Shown: in pieces, positions 47,029 through 56,906 of the stretch
Layout: every line of letters begins with the position of its first letter
Numbering within the stretch: the first letter of the stretch is position 1
NCBI GenBank assembly: GCA_003402285.1
Contig: QFXG01000007.1
Span: 1 to 64,000 of the forward strand
Length of the DNA stretch: 64,000 bases
Direction of reading: 5' to 3'
From: Candidatus Nitrotoga sp. SPKER
GTDB taxonomy: Bacteria > Pseudomonadota > Gammaproteobacteria > Burkholderiales > Gallionellaceae
Notes under the pieces: generated by a model
The model's input: the letters and a program-made list of their open reading frames with translations, nothing else
Databases searched by the model: none
Told to the model about the DNA's origin: nothing
Position numbers and translations under genes: made by a program

Positions 47029-47836
47029 TTTAATTAACCTCTAGAGTAAATATAAATCCTTATTTATGACACCAATATACAGTAAATCAACTAGCCAAGA
47101 CAATAATGAGTTGAATTTAAGAAGGTAGCTAATCAATATCTGCAGAATACCACTCCCTGTTCGCATTTCTGATCGTAACTTAATCCTTTTTGTTAATTTA
47201 CATTCAAATGCAGCGGGTGATCGATTGCTCAGCCGAACCTGTATGCGTTGTCGTGTAATATCATGATGTATTCAGTAATTGCCTGAATAGCTTCCACACG
47301 GATTTCAGATCATACATATAGAACACCAGAGCTGCCTAAACTTCTTAAAATGTTAGTCGATAATAAATTTTACTGGACAACGTCCCATTTCACAGAAAAT
47401 AGCCTGAGAAGCAAACTGACCAATAGCACGAAATAACTAGATACTAAGCAACCATGAAGTAAGCTATCATCCCTAGGAATCCTAATCGCTAGATTGGTAG
47501 CACAACTAGCGGTTACCTTATCTAAAGGCAACCCAATAATATTGGAGCAGGCAACCCAATAATATTGGAGCCATAATTTTAGACAGTTAGAAATAGCTAC
47601 AGTGTGGATTCTATCAATCGCGATACAAAAAAACACTTACTACCAAACTTGTGTATCACTAAATGCCAAGCTAAAGGAAATTTTCTACCTTATTCCACTC
47701 ACTGTACCGATTAAATTTTACTGATAATTTAACTCAGAGACAATCAGCTGCAATAGTACAAAATAATAACTCATGCCAAGAAATAAAATTGAATCCCTTT
47801 AACAATTGAAGTCAGATAAATCCTAAAAATCAAAAA
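47029..47836. other. Long intergenic region upstream of bcsB
   Basis: An 808-base AT-rich gap between the divergent Usp gene and bcsB. It contains the tandem palindromic repeat at 47527-47571. No ORF here resembles a protein; the minus-strand frame 47370-47636 spans the repeat and looks random. The bcsBZC promoter must be here. Confidence 0.5.
47527..47571. repeat. Two tandem 22-23-base copies with an internal palindrome
   Basis: GGCAACCCAATAATATTGG plus AGC(A) occurs at 47527-47549 and again at 47550-47571. Each copy contains CCAATA-A-TATTGG, a 6-1-6 inverted repeat, and the centres are 23 bases apart (about two helical turns). Such spacing suits cooperative operator binding. It stands 266 bases before the bcsB ATG and about 500 from the Usp gene. 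Confidence 0.8.
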
Positions 47837-50119
47837 ATGAAACTTTCTGTGATTGCCAATCTCAACCAAACTTTCGTAATGCTCGCAGCCTTTTGTTTGA
47901 GCTTCTTATCTCTTCCATCAGCCGCGCAAATAGAGCCACCACTTCTCGTGCCAAAGATAGAAGCCACAACAATCCCCAGTCGTCAGTCAGTACTAACCAT
48001 GAAAGACATCGGCGCTTCCCGCCCAATCGAGTTGAAAGGCGTGAACAGCAATGCCTATCTTTCTTTGGGTGTGCGATTAGATGAGATCGTCACCAAGGCC
48101 AAGCTGCACCTAAACTACACACTATCTCCCGCACTGCTACCAAATATCTCTCATCTCAAAATATATCTAAACGATGAAGTGTTGGCCACGCTACCAGTGA
48201 CTAAAGAAAATCCGACTGGCCCACAAAAACTTGATGTTGATCTTGATCCTCGTTTTTTTACTGACTTTAACAAACTGCATCTGCAATTCATCGGTCATTA
48301 CACCAATGATTGCGAATTTCCTCTCCACTCTAGCTTGTGGGCCAACATTAGCAACATGAGCACGCTGGAAATGAATTTGCAATCAATTGCTTTACGCAAC
48401 GATCTTGCTCTGCTACCCGCGCCCTTCTTCGACCAACGAGACAATCGCTTACTTAACCTGCCTTTCGTATTTGCCACCCAGCCCTCTTTAAGTTCACTGC
48501 GAGCAGCGGGCGGTATTGCCTCCTGGTTTGGTGCTTTAGCAAGCTATCGCGGTGCCCGTTTTCCGGCCTATTTGAATCGTCTACCAGAACGTTACGGAAT
48601 AGTTTTCGCGACCAATGACGAACGACCAGAATTTCTTGCTAAATATCCCAAGGTGGATGCGCCAACCATCTCTGTGATGCAACACCCGGAAAATCCTACA
48701 GGCAAGCTACTCCTCATCCTTGGTCGTAATGCTGCCGACCTGCAACTAGCCGCAGATGCCTTGGTTCTGGGTAAAGCTGTCATGACTGGTACTTCAATTG
48801 CCGTCAAGACACTGGAGTATCCACCGCGCCGTGTTGCTTACGATGCACCTAACTGGCTGCAATCAGGCCGTCCTATACCATTGGGCCAACTCGTCAATAA
48901 CCCCACTGACCTACAGCGCCAGGGCCAACCTCTCGAACCAATTCTCATCAACGCCCGCTTGCCAGCCGATCTGTTTACCTGGGAAGTAAAGGGAGTACCG
49001 ATTGACCTCAAATACCGTTACACACCACCGGCAGAACAAGGCGATGCCAATCTGAGAATTGAAATAAACGACCAATTTATCGAAGCCATACCGCTGCTAT
49101 CCGGCGCAGTAAGCCGAGAAAAGAACCACCTGTTACTGCCTCTTCTGGATGATGGTTCCTTACGGGAACAAAGTGGCGTGGTGATCCCCGCTTTTCACTT
49201 GGGCAGCAATAATCAACTACAGTTTTCGTTTTCTATTCCTTTCAGTGATAACGGTCGCTGTAAATCTTCACCCCAAGGAAACATGCGTGCTGCAATCGAT
49301 CCAGATTCAACTTTGGATCTGAGCCACTTATATCACTATGCAGCGATGCCAAACCTTGCATTTTTCGCTAATAGTGGATTTCCGTTCACCAAGTACGCCG
49401 ATCTTGCAGAAACAGCGATCGTCATCCCCGATCAGCCTAACACCTTTGACATGGAAGCTATGTTCGCTTTACTGAGCCACATGGGCCGTTCCACCGGAGT
49501 TCCCGCATTGCACTTCAAACTTCTACAGACAAAATCAGTGCAAGATGCAAAAGATCTAGACCTGCTAGTAATTGCCAGCGGTGCTAACAAGGATCTTCTC
49601 GCCAGTTGGGGTAAATCCCTTCCGGCGCTTCTGGAAAAAGGAAGTCGCACCTTTACACCTTTAGGCAAAGCCATGGATATGGCTTATGAATGGTTTGGAC
49701 TGAGTGAAAACAAAACACCCAAGTCCGGAGAGGGTACCATTCTTCTTGGCTCCGGATCTTTGGCCGCTATCATCGGTTTTGAATCACCGCTTAGCCCATC
49801 ACGTAGTGTCGTCGCCATTACTTCGAACACTCCCACGGCATTGACCTCAGCCCTTGATGCTCTGAATGATGGTGGGAAAGTTCAATACATCCGCGGTGAC
49901 CTTGCTTTAATGCGTGGCGAAAGTGTCGAGAGTTTTCGCGTTAATAATGTGTATTACATAGGCGAATTACCGTGGTGGCGCTGGATATGGTTCCACTTGA
50001 ATCACCACCCACTGCTCCTGACTGCTATCGGCATCGCAATCGGCCTTTTTGTTGCTCTACTTGCCTTTGGGGCCCTACGTAATCTGGCTACCAAACGACT
50101 CGGTCAGCATAAGAAATAA
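47837..50119 (+). CDS. bcsB: Cellulose synthase periplasmic subunit BcsB
   Basis: BcsB guides the glucan through the periplasm and anchors BcsA. The 760-residue protein has a signal peptide (about 1-32, ending SAA), a large beta-rich body with two carbohydrate-binding/flavodoxin-like repeats (IELKGVNSNAYLSLGVRLDE at the start of the first), and one C-terminal membrane helix (HPLLLTAIGIAIGLFVALLAFG). It heads the plus-strand arm bcsB-bcsZ-bcsC. In E. coli bcsB follows bcsA directly; here bcsA lies about 7 kb away on the other strand. Confidence 0.95.
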   Translation: MKLSVIANLNQTFVMLAAFCLSFLSLPSAAQIEPPLLVPKIEATTIPSRQSVLTMKDIGASRPIELKGVNSNAYLSLGVRLDEIVTKAKLHLNYTLSPALLPNISHLKIYLNDEVLATLPVTKENPTGPQKLDVDLDPRFFTDFNKLHLQFIGHYTNDCEFPLHSSLWANISNMSTLEMNLQSIALRNDLALLPAPFFDQRDNRLLNLPFVFATQPSLSSLRAAGGIASWFGALASYRGARFPAYLNRLPERYGIVFATNDERPEFLAKYPKVDAPTISVMQHPENPTGKLLLILGRNAADLQLAADALVLGKAVMTGTSIAVKTLEYPPRRVAYDAPNWLQSGRPIPLGQLVNNPTDLQRQGQPLEPILINARLPADLFTWEVKGVPIDLKYRYTPPAEQGDANLRIEINDQFIEAIPLLSGAVSREKNHLLLPLLDDGSLREQSGVVIPAFHLGSNNQLQFSFSIPFSDNGRCKSSPQGNMRAAIDPDSTLDLSHLYHYAAMPNLAFFANSGFPFTKYADLAETAIVIPDQPNTFDMEAMFALLSHMGRSTGVPALHFKLLQTKSVQDAKDLDLLVIASGANKDLLASWGKSLPALLEKGSRTFTPLGKAMDMAYEWFGLSENKTPKSGEGTILLGSGSLAAIIGFESPLSPSRSVVAITSNTPTALTSALDALNDGGKVQYIRGDLALMRGESVESFRVNNVYYIGELPWWRWIWFHLNHHPLLLTAIGIAIGLFVALLAFGALRNLATKRLGQHKK

Positions 50120-50129
50120 GCACCTAGAA

Positions 50130-51341
50130 ATGAAATATTTATTTGTGGGTACAAGACATAAGGCGAGCATTTTGCTCTGCCGGGGATATCAAATTCTCAC
50201 TACGCTCTGCTTTTGCTTGGGAACTGCACAAGCAGTAACAGTCGAGCCTACTTGTCAGGCAGACTGGCCTGCTTGGCAAAACTTCAAGTCGGGATTCATC
50301 AATGAGGGCGGACGGGTAGTGGATGGGAGTACCCCCCGTAAACAGACCGTATCAGAAGGACAAGCCTATGCGTTGTTTTTCGCCTTGGTAGCCAATGATC
50401 GCAAAACCTTCGACAAGATTTTGCAATGGACCGAAAACAACCTGGCAAATGGCGATCTGACCAGCCATCTGCCAAGTTGGCTATGGGGTCGTAGAGATGA
50501 TGGTAGTTGGGGCGTGCTGGATAGTAATCCGGCATCGGATGCCGATCTATGGATAGTCTATGCATTAGGCGAAGCCGGTCGGCTCTGGGGCGAACGCCGC
50601 TTCATTGCGCTTTCATCGCTGCTGGCTAGCCGTATATTACGCGAGGAAACCGCAGTCCTGCCAGGTTTAGGCCCCACTTTGCTACCTGCACCGCGTGGCT
50701 TCCAAACGGGAGAGAAGACTTGGCGTCTTAATCCCAGCTACCTGCCCATGCAGCTAATGAACTGGCTAAGCAGCCGGAGCCCTGATTCCACTTGGCAGCG
50801 AATCTCAGAATCCTCCCAAAGAATCCTTTTGGAATCGGCTCCGAAAGGATTCTCACCTGACTGGACAGTCTATCAGGATAGCAAGGGATTCCGAATAGAC
50901 AGTGCGGGAAAAGAAAAAGGCGCTGGTGGCTATAACGCCATTCGGGTTTATCTGTGGGCCGGCATGCTTGCGCCCGACGCTTCTGCCCGGTCACAACTTC
51001 TTGCTGCTTTTTCCCCCATGGCCAGCTTTATCACGCGCCACGGCTACCCACCAGAGTCTATCAATATCATCACGGGTGAAGCCAATGGTCCAGGGCCATC
51101 AGGATTTTCCTCCGCACTACTACCCTTTCTGGCCGCCCAGGAAGATAGCGCTGCCTTACAGGGACAACGCGATCGTCTAATAGCTCGTCCACCGCGGCCA
51201 GATGCCTACTATGAACAGGCGCTTTCCCTCTTTGCCCATGGCTGGATGGACGGACGCTACCACTTCACGACAAATGGCAGCCTGCTGCCCTCTTGGCAAA
51301 AACCATGCAGCTCCGCCTCCTCCCGATTACCTTCGCACTGA
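50130..51341 (+). CDS. bcsZ: Endo-1,4-beta-glucanase, GH8 (cellulose locus)
   Basis: BcsZ is a periplasmic GH8 cellulase needed for normal cellulose export. The 403-residue product has a signal peptide (ending TAQA), then WPAWQNFKSGFINEGGRVVDG, whose Glu is the expected acid catalyst, SEGQAYALFFALVANDR, and the SNPASDADLWIVYAL aspartate segment. ATG 50130 is chosen; the frame is open upstream to 50049 inside bcsB. It starts 10 bases after bcsB and overlaps the bcsC start by 37 bases. Confidence 0.95.
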   Translation: MKYLFVGTRHKASILLCRGYQILTTLCFCLGTAQAVTVEPTCQADWPAWQNFKSGFINEGGRVVDGSTPRKQTVSEGQAYALFFALVANDRKTFDKILQWTENNLANGDLTSHLPSWLWGRRDDGSWGVLDSNPASDADLWIVYALGEAGRLWGERRFIALSSLLASRILREETAVLPGLGPTLLPAPRGFQTGEKTWRLNPSYLPMQLMNWLSSRSPDSTWQRISESSQRILLESAPKGFSPDWTVYQDSKGFRIDSAGKEKGAGGYNAIRVYLWAGMLAPDASARSQLLAAFSPMASFITRHGYPPESINIITGEANGPGPSGFSSALLPFLAAQEDSAALQGQRDRLIARPPRPDAYYEQALSLFAHGWMDGRYHFTTNGSLLPSWQKPCSSASSRLPSH

Positions 51342-54300
51342 CTCTGGCTGGGTTGCTAAGTATTCCAGCCCTTGCCCGTTCAGAAAATAACGCTAGCGCC
51401 GACCTGCTGCGCAGCGCTCACATGTGGGAAGCCAAGGATCGCCCGGATTTAGCACGTGTCATACTAGAAAAATTACTGACCATCGAATCCAACCCAGAAG
51501 TACTATTTATGCTGGGAAGCATTGAGCTACGGTCAGGAAATATAAAACTTGCCGGCGATTATTTACATCGCCTGGAACAGCATTATCCTCACCACCCCAA
51601 AACTCTGGGTCTGCGCAGCCTGTATCGGGTTAACACCACTGAAAAACAGACTCTGGCAAACGCACGCCTGATGGCCAGAGCCGGCAATACCAAGGAAGCT
51701 GCCAAAATCATGCGCCGGTTATTTCCAGAAGCTCCTCCTCCCGGTGAACTCGGACTCGAATATTACCAACTCGTAAGTAGCACTGCCGCAGATCAGCAAA
51801 CAGCAAAATCCGCTCTCGACAACCTTTACCGGGAAACAGGAGAAGCGCGCTACCGCCTTGCCTGGCTTAAGCTGCAAAACAATCAGCGTAGCAACCAGGA
51901 AATCCTGCAAGGTTATGAATCCTTGGCCGCTGCGCCCGACGTTAATCGACAAAAATTACGCGAAAACTGGTGGGCTGCCATAAAACGTCTGGCAGCAGCA
52001 CCGGCAACCCTGCCTTGGATCCGCCGCTATTTAAAAGAATTTCCAAACGACCAGAATGCCATCGAATATCTGGCAGAACTACAACAATTACATGAAAAAG
52101 CGCTGCGCATCGCCAACGACCCTGCGGTACGTGCCCGTCAAACTGGGATCACTTTTCTGGAACACGATCAGCTGGAAGATGCCCAACGTGAGCTGCAAAA
52201 GTCGCTATCAAAGCGCCCCAAAGATCCCCAAGTGCTCGGTAGCATGGGCTTGCTTCGCTTGCGCCAGGGACAGCACGAAGAGGCTAAAAGCTGGTTTCAG
52301 CGTGCAGCCAAGGCTGAACCGGGCAGCAACAAATGGTCTGGTTTGATCCGCACCGCAACTTTCTGGGGACAAATGAAACGGGCCGATGAGCTACTCGAAG
52401 CCGGGAAACTGGTTGAAGCACAACAATTTGCACGACAAGCACTGAGTATCGATCCAAACAATGCTGATGGACTCGCTCTACTGGGCAATATTCTCGACCG
52501 GAGTCAGCATCTAGCCGATGCCGAATCACTCTACCGTGAGGCACTCAAACGCGATGTGGGCAATACGTCGGCTATGCGCGGCCTACTTACACTGCTCTCA
52601 CGTAGCGAACGTCGCGATGAAGCTCAAGCGTTGATTGCCACATTCCGCCAGAATAACCCCAAAGAAGTTAATCGATTCAACGAAAGCCAAGCCAGCCTGC
52701 TACGTGATGAAGCCGAGGCATTCATCAGCGCTCACCAGCCCAGCCACGCCCTGCTAGCATTAGAAACCGCTGTACAACTCGCCCCCCGTGATGCCTGGAT
52801 TCGCCATGACCTAGCAAATCTGTACGAGAGTTTGGGCTTGCCGATTCTCAGTCGTCGTGTAATGGCAGAGGGTATTGCGCTGGTTCCAAACGAGCCATCC
52901 ATGAACTATGCCTATGCTTTAGTGCTGTCTGCCCAAGAACGGGAAATAGAAGCACTGCAACGCTTAGCCCGTATTCCCCCGTCCGCACGTTCCAGCGCCA
53001 TGAATGAACTGGAAACGCGTACATGGATCAAATTGCGCATTCGTCAGGCCACAAAACTCCAGGCTAATGAAAGAAAAGACGAAGCGATCCGAATGCTGCT
53101 CCTTGCGGAACAACATGCCGCAAACAACAATCCAAATGCAATCGAACAAGTGTCGGAAGGCTGGTTTAGTCTGGAGCAACCGGCTCGCGGCCTCGCCCTG
53201 ATGAAACGACACCTGATTGACACGAAATCAGCGACGATGGACAGCCAACTTTATTATGCTTCATTGCTCAATCGAGCCAAACAGGATGACGCCCTGAGCA
53301 TTTTTCTGCTGGAACTACAGCAACATCCCGACTGGAATGACAAACAACGAGAGACCATACTGGCAATTGAAACTGACCTTGCTGCCCGGCAAATTGAACA
53401 GCTGCTACAGCGTGGCCAAATAGCTCAGGCTCGCACTCTCGCTGACCGGGCGGTCGTTACAGGACGAACAGGCGACATTTCGACGCTGAAAGCTCAGGCC
53501 CGTCTGCTGCTAGAGGCTAACGACTGGAAAGCCGCTCTACTGATCTTGCAGGCGATACTGGACAAATATCCAGACGACTTGGAGTCACGTCTAAATCTCG
53601 CGCAAGCTCACGCGCAGGCAGGCGACAAACAGGCTGCTCAGGCAACAATAGATCAACTACTGCCTCGTTTGCATGAGAATGATGTGGATACAAAATTGTC
53701 CATTATCCGATTGGAAGCGCGTCTTGGAAATATGAATCGAGCTAGGAAAATAATAAAGAAACTCCTCACCAGCAACCCCAACAATCCAGATGTGATGATT
53801 CAGGCAGGTCGTATCGAGCGCAGTGATCGTCAGTACTCGGCTGCCTTGGCTTATTTCCGCCAAGCACTGATCTTGGAGAAGCGCGCTCCGAACGTAGCGA
53901 CAACCGCCGAATCCGTGCCTCTACTCGACCTGGATCCCAAACACCCATTAATCGGCTTAGCACCACAACCTAGTTACGCCTTAGGGTATCCCAATGCAGT
54001 TAAGAATTCAGACAACACCGATAAACAAGAATCTGCGACAAAATCGAATTTACATAACCCACTCGCTCCGTCCACAACAGTACCAGGAAAAATAACTTTA
54101 ATCCGCCGCCCCACCACAGCTGAAGAGGAAATTACCCGTATTGAAACCAGGCAAGACCCCCGCATTGAAGTAGGATTCGAAAAGCTCAGCAGAAACTCTT
54201 CAAACGGCACATCTACCTATCATGGAACAGAGACTCCAATAATCGGATGGTGGCCGGTGGGCTACGATGGACACGGTTTTGTCCACGTGGATCGGGTCAG

Positions 54301-55279
54301 CGTCGATGCAGGCGAACTTACTCAAGACGACGCCCCTCTCTTTGGCAAGCTGGGTGTAAGACCTTCTTCTCTTCCTCCTCCATATTCGCAAAAAGTAGAG
54401 GGCACTTCGGTCGGTATGGGCTATGAGGGTGATCAATTACACTGGGATCTGGGCATGATCGGTATCGGCTTTCCGGTACAAAATATGGTCGGGGGTATTC
54501 GCAAAGCCTGGGAAGCAAACAACGTGGATTACGCCCTTGAAATTTTCCGTCGCCCACAAACTAACAGCCTACTTTCCTATGCTGGCACACGCGATCCCGC
54601 TACAGGTGAAATCTGGGGAGGTGTCGCCTATACTGGATTTAGCGGTCGAATCGCCCACACTTTTGGTCAGTTTAATACCTTCGCCAGCGCGGAATATGGC
54701 CTATTACGGGGCAAAAATGTACTCGATAACAGCCGTATCGCCCTACGTACTGGCATAGACAAAGACGTGCTACGCCGGGAAAACATGTGGGTCAATCTGG
54801 GATTCACGCTAACCCACTGGCGCTACAAAGAAAACGAATCTTTCTACACTTTTGGTCATGGCGGTTACTACAGCCCACAAAAGTACACTTCAGTAAACAT
54901 GCCGATAGAGTGGGCAGGTCGCAGCGGAAAACTTTCCTATTTGGTGCGAGGCTCAACCTCTTTCGCCTGGACTTTTGAAAAACGTATGCCTTATTACCCA
55001 ACCGACAGCGCGTTACAAAATGATGCTGTCAATAGTGGAAATGGAATCGACTCTGGATTTTATCCCGGGGGGGACGGCGGTGGAAAAGGCTATTCCCTGC
55101 GGTTGGCAACCGAATATCAGATTACGCCCCATTTAGCTATTGGGGGATACCACAACATGGATCGCACAGCTTTCTATACTCCAAATCTAACTTTCGTCTA
55201 CTTACGCTACCTGTTTAAGGCTCATTCAGAACCAGTGCGCTTCCCACCGATAACGGCTAGGCCTTACTCCCGCTTCTGA
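51305..55279 (+). CDS. bcsC: Cellulose export outer-membrane protein BcsC
   Basis: A 1324-residue protein: a signal peptide (ending ALA), a long TPR superhelix (about 30-890) with many typical pairs such as LARVILEKLL and EEAKSWFQRAAKAEPGSN, a Pro/Thr linker, and a C-terminal barrel (about 960-1324; starts near RIEVGFEKLSRNSS). It forms the exit pore. ATG 51305 gives the signal peptide directly; a TTG at 51293 is also in frame. Its TGA abuts the bcsG stop on the other strand (TGATCA), with no terminator between. Confidence 0.95.
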   Translation: MQLRLLPITFALTLAGLLSIPALARSENNASADLLRSAHMWEAKDRPDLARVILEKLLTIESNPEVLFMLGSIELRSGNIKLAGDYLHRLEQHYPHHPKTLGLRSLYRVNTTEKQTLANARLMARAGNTKEAAKIMRRLFPEAPPPGELGLEYYQLVSSTAADQQTAKSALDNLYRETGEARYRLAWLKLQNNQRSNQEILQGYESLAAAPDVNRQKLRENWWAAIKRLAAAPATLPWIRRYLKEFPNDQNAIEYLAELQQLHEKALRIANDPAVRARQTGITFLEHDQLEDAQRELQKSLSKRPKDPQVLGSMGLLRLRQGQHEEAKSWFQRAAKAEPGSNKWSGLIRTATFWGQMKRADELLEAGKLVEAQQFARQALSIDPNNADGLALLGNILDRSQHLADAESLYREALKRDVGNTSAMRGLLTLLSRSERRDEAQALIATFRQNNPKEVNRFNESQASLLRDEAEAFISAHQPSHALLALETAVQLAPRDAWIRHDLANLYESLGLPILSRRVMAEGIALVPNEPSMNYAYALVLSAQEREIEALQRLARIPPSARSSAMNELETRTWIKLRIRQATKLQANERKDEAIRMLLLAEQHAANNNPNAIEQVSEGWFSLEQPARGLALMKRHLIDTKSATMDSQLYYASLLNRAKQDDALSIFLLELQQHPDWNDKQRETILAIETDLAARQIEQLLQRGQIAQARTLADRAVVTGRTGDISTLKAQARLLLEANDWKAALLILQAILDKYPDDLESRLNLAQAHAQAGDKQAAQATIDQLLPRLHENDVDTKLSIIRLEARLGNMNRARKIIKKLLTSNPNNPDVMIQAGRIERSDRQYSAALAYFRQALILEKRAPNVATTAESVPLLDLDPKHPLIGLAPQPSYALGYPNAVKNSDNTDKQESATKSNLHNPLAPSTTVPGKITLIRRPTTAEEEITRIETRQDPRIEVGFEKLSRNSSNGTSTYHGTETPIIGWWPVGYDGHGFVHVDRVSVDAGELTQDDAPLFGKLGVRPSSLPPPYSQKVEGTSVGMGYEGDQLHWDLGMIGIGFPVQNMVGGIRKAWEANNVDYALEIFRRPQTNSLLSYAGTRDPATGEIWGGVAYTGFSGRIAHTFGQFNTFASAEYGLLRGKNVLDNSRIALRTGIDKDVLRRENMWVNLGFTLTHWRYKENESFYTFGHGGYYSPQKYTSVNMPIEWAGRSGKLSYLVRGSTSFAWTFEKRMPYYPTDSALQNDAVNSGNGIDSGFYPGGDGGGKGYSLRLATEYQITPHLAIGGYHNMDRTAFYTPNLTFVYLRYLFKAHSEPVRFPPITARPYSRF

Positions 55280-56857
55280 TCACAATCCAGGCTGATAATC
55301 GATCCATGTGCCCTCAGAGCGCATCAGATAACCGTTTTCACGCCCAATGACAACGATATCTTCGTTTTCGCTCACAAAAGGTGTACCCGGCAGATTTTGT
55401 AACCGTTCCGCCAGAGGTTTACCACCCGTTCCGGCAAAGGGACTGTCCGCGATAAAATCGGCAAGAAGTGTGCTAATTGCAAAGTAACTCACCGATTTAT
55501 CCACCTGCAAAGGTTGATGTGGCGTATCTCCAGACTTACCCTTAAAACCTACCAGTTTGATGGCCGCGGGCACCAATGTGATCTTGGGATTGGGAATTTC
55601 ACGCATACCGGATATCTGCACCTTGTCTCCCCGCAAAGCAGCACCATGTTCCGGTACTAAAATCACCACCACCGGCCTTCCTTTGCCCTCTAGGAAAGTA
55701 ATAAAACGATCAAAATCTGACATCAATTTATCCAGTCGTGGTTTGAACGTTTCCAAACTAGAGCGTGACTTAACCCCAGAAACACGGTTTCCATCATGCA
55801 AGGCAATAGTGTTGTAGTACAAGGCTCGGGGCCGAACTGATGGCGGCTGGCGTGCCCACCACTCCGAGAGTAGCGGGAAATCCTCATAAATAGGGGTATC
55901 GTCAAAACTGTGCATCACTACGGGGGCGAAACGGTTGTCATCCAGTTTTACCCCGATACCCGATGGTTCTTGTACCATGCCCGCAAATTGGTCGAAGTGT
56001 CCATCATGGTTAAGCAGGCCCCGCACTTCGAAGCCGGCAGCTTCAAAATTACGGAAAAGATTGCATTGAGACGCATCCACTTCATACAGCTTGCGATGCG
56101 GAAGCTGCCCACAATTACTGTGAAACAAACGTAAAGCACCTGGGCCGCTGTAGCTAGCGGCAGTATTAAAACGGCGAAATACTACATCAAAACGATTTAA
56201 CAGGGTCGAGCTGTTTTCACCTACATAATCCATATCGTCCCATGAAAGAGAACAGACATGTAAAAACACCACATCAAAAGGGGCAGCAGAATCTGCAATC
56301 GAGGGAAAACTTACCCGTTTGTCTTGTTCGGCGGTGTAAAAGGCTTCCAACTGGGCGGTAGGCTCCAGCTTAGGCAAAACCGTAGCGCTTCCATTCACTA
56401 ACGTCGGATGAGGAGCAACAACCGAGACAGCATTGCCACCTTGCAAATTAGCAAAGGGCGCGCTCAAAATGCCAAGAAAAGCCAAAGTAGCAAAACGCAG
56501 ACGACGACGAAGCAGCAGATAAGCTACCAGTAGGAGACCCAGAGCAGCAATCACCCAGATATTTATAAAGCGGCCTAGAAGTTCAAGTAAATAATCGCCA
56601 CCAAACCCTGTCAGCGCTTGCTTCTGGGAAAGCACGCGCGAAATCGGTGGCAACCAGGAGTCATGGTAAAGCAAGGCCAGCCCCAATGGCATCGCCAGTA
56701 TCGCGCGAATCAAGCGATGCCGATCAGACGCCAGAGGTAGCACAAGCACAATGGCGAAGACCAAATTAGGAAGCCAATGAAAGCCAATAAATCCGCTGTA
56801 AAATAAGCCCAGCTTGGCAATAAAATAAATACTCCAGTAACCCATGAGTGCTATCAA
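55280..56857 (-). CDS. bcsG: Cellulose phosphoethanolamine transferase BcsG
   Basis: BcsG transfers phosphoethanolamine to cellulose in the periplasm. The 525-residue protein has membrane helices in the first 160 residues and an alkaline-phosphatase-fold domain after about 190: FLHVCSLSWDDMDY, the nucleophile region AASYSGPGALRLFHSNCGQ, and VVVILVPEHGAALRG with the metal-binding His. It is downstream of bcsA (49 bases) and last in the minus-strand arm. ATG at 56845 (MGYWSIYF) is an alternative start. Confidence 0.94.
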   Translation of the reverse strand: MIALMGYWSIYFIAKLGLFYSGFIGFHWLPNLVFAIVLVLPLASDRHRLIRAILAMPLGLALLYHDSWLPPISRVLSQKQALTGFGGDYLLELLGRFINIWVIAALGLLLVAYLLLRRRLRFATLAFLGILSAPFANLQGGNAVSVVAPHPTLVNGSATVLPKLEPTAQLEAFYTAEQDKRVSFPSIADSAAPFDVVFLHVCSLSWDDMDYVGENSSTLLNRFDVVFRRFNTAASYSGPGALRLFHSNCGQLPHRKLYEVDASQCNLFRNFEAAGFEVRGLLNHDGHFDQFAGMVQEPSGIGVKLDDNRFAPVVMHSFDDTPIYEDFPLLSEWWARQPPSVRPRALYYNTIALHDGNRVSGVKSRSSLETFKPRLDKLMSDFDRFITFLEGKGRPVVVILVPEHGAALRGDKVQISGMREIPNPKITLVPAAIKLVGFKGKSGDTPHQPLQVDKSVSYFAISTLLADFIADSPFAGTGGKPLAERLQNLPGTPFVSENEDIVVIGRENGYLMRSEGTWIDYQPGL

Positions 56858-56906
56858 CTCCCGAATTTTATTTGACCTGCGATCATTAAATCACGTATCT
56901 CCCAAG

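Noticed and set aside
47370-47636. Minus-strand ORF of 88 codons upstream of bcsB
   Set aside because: Covers the palindromic repeat and shows no family resemblance; likely chance.
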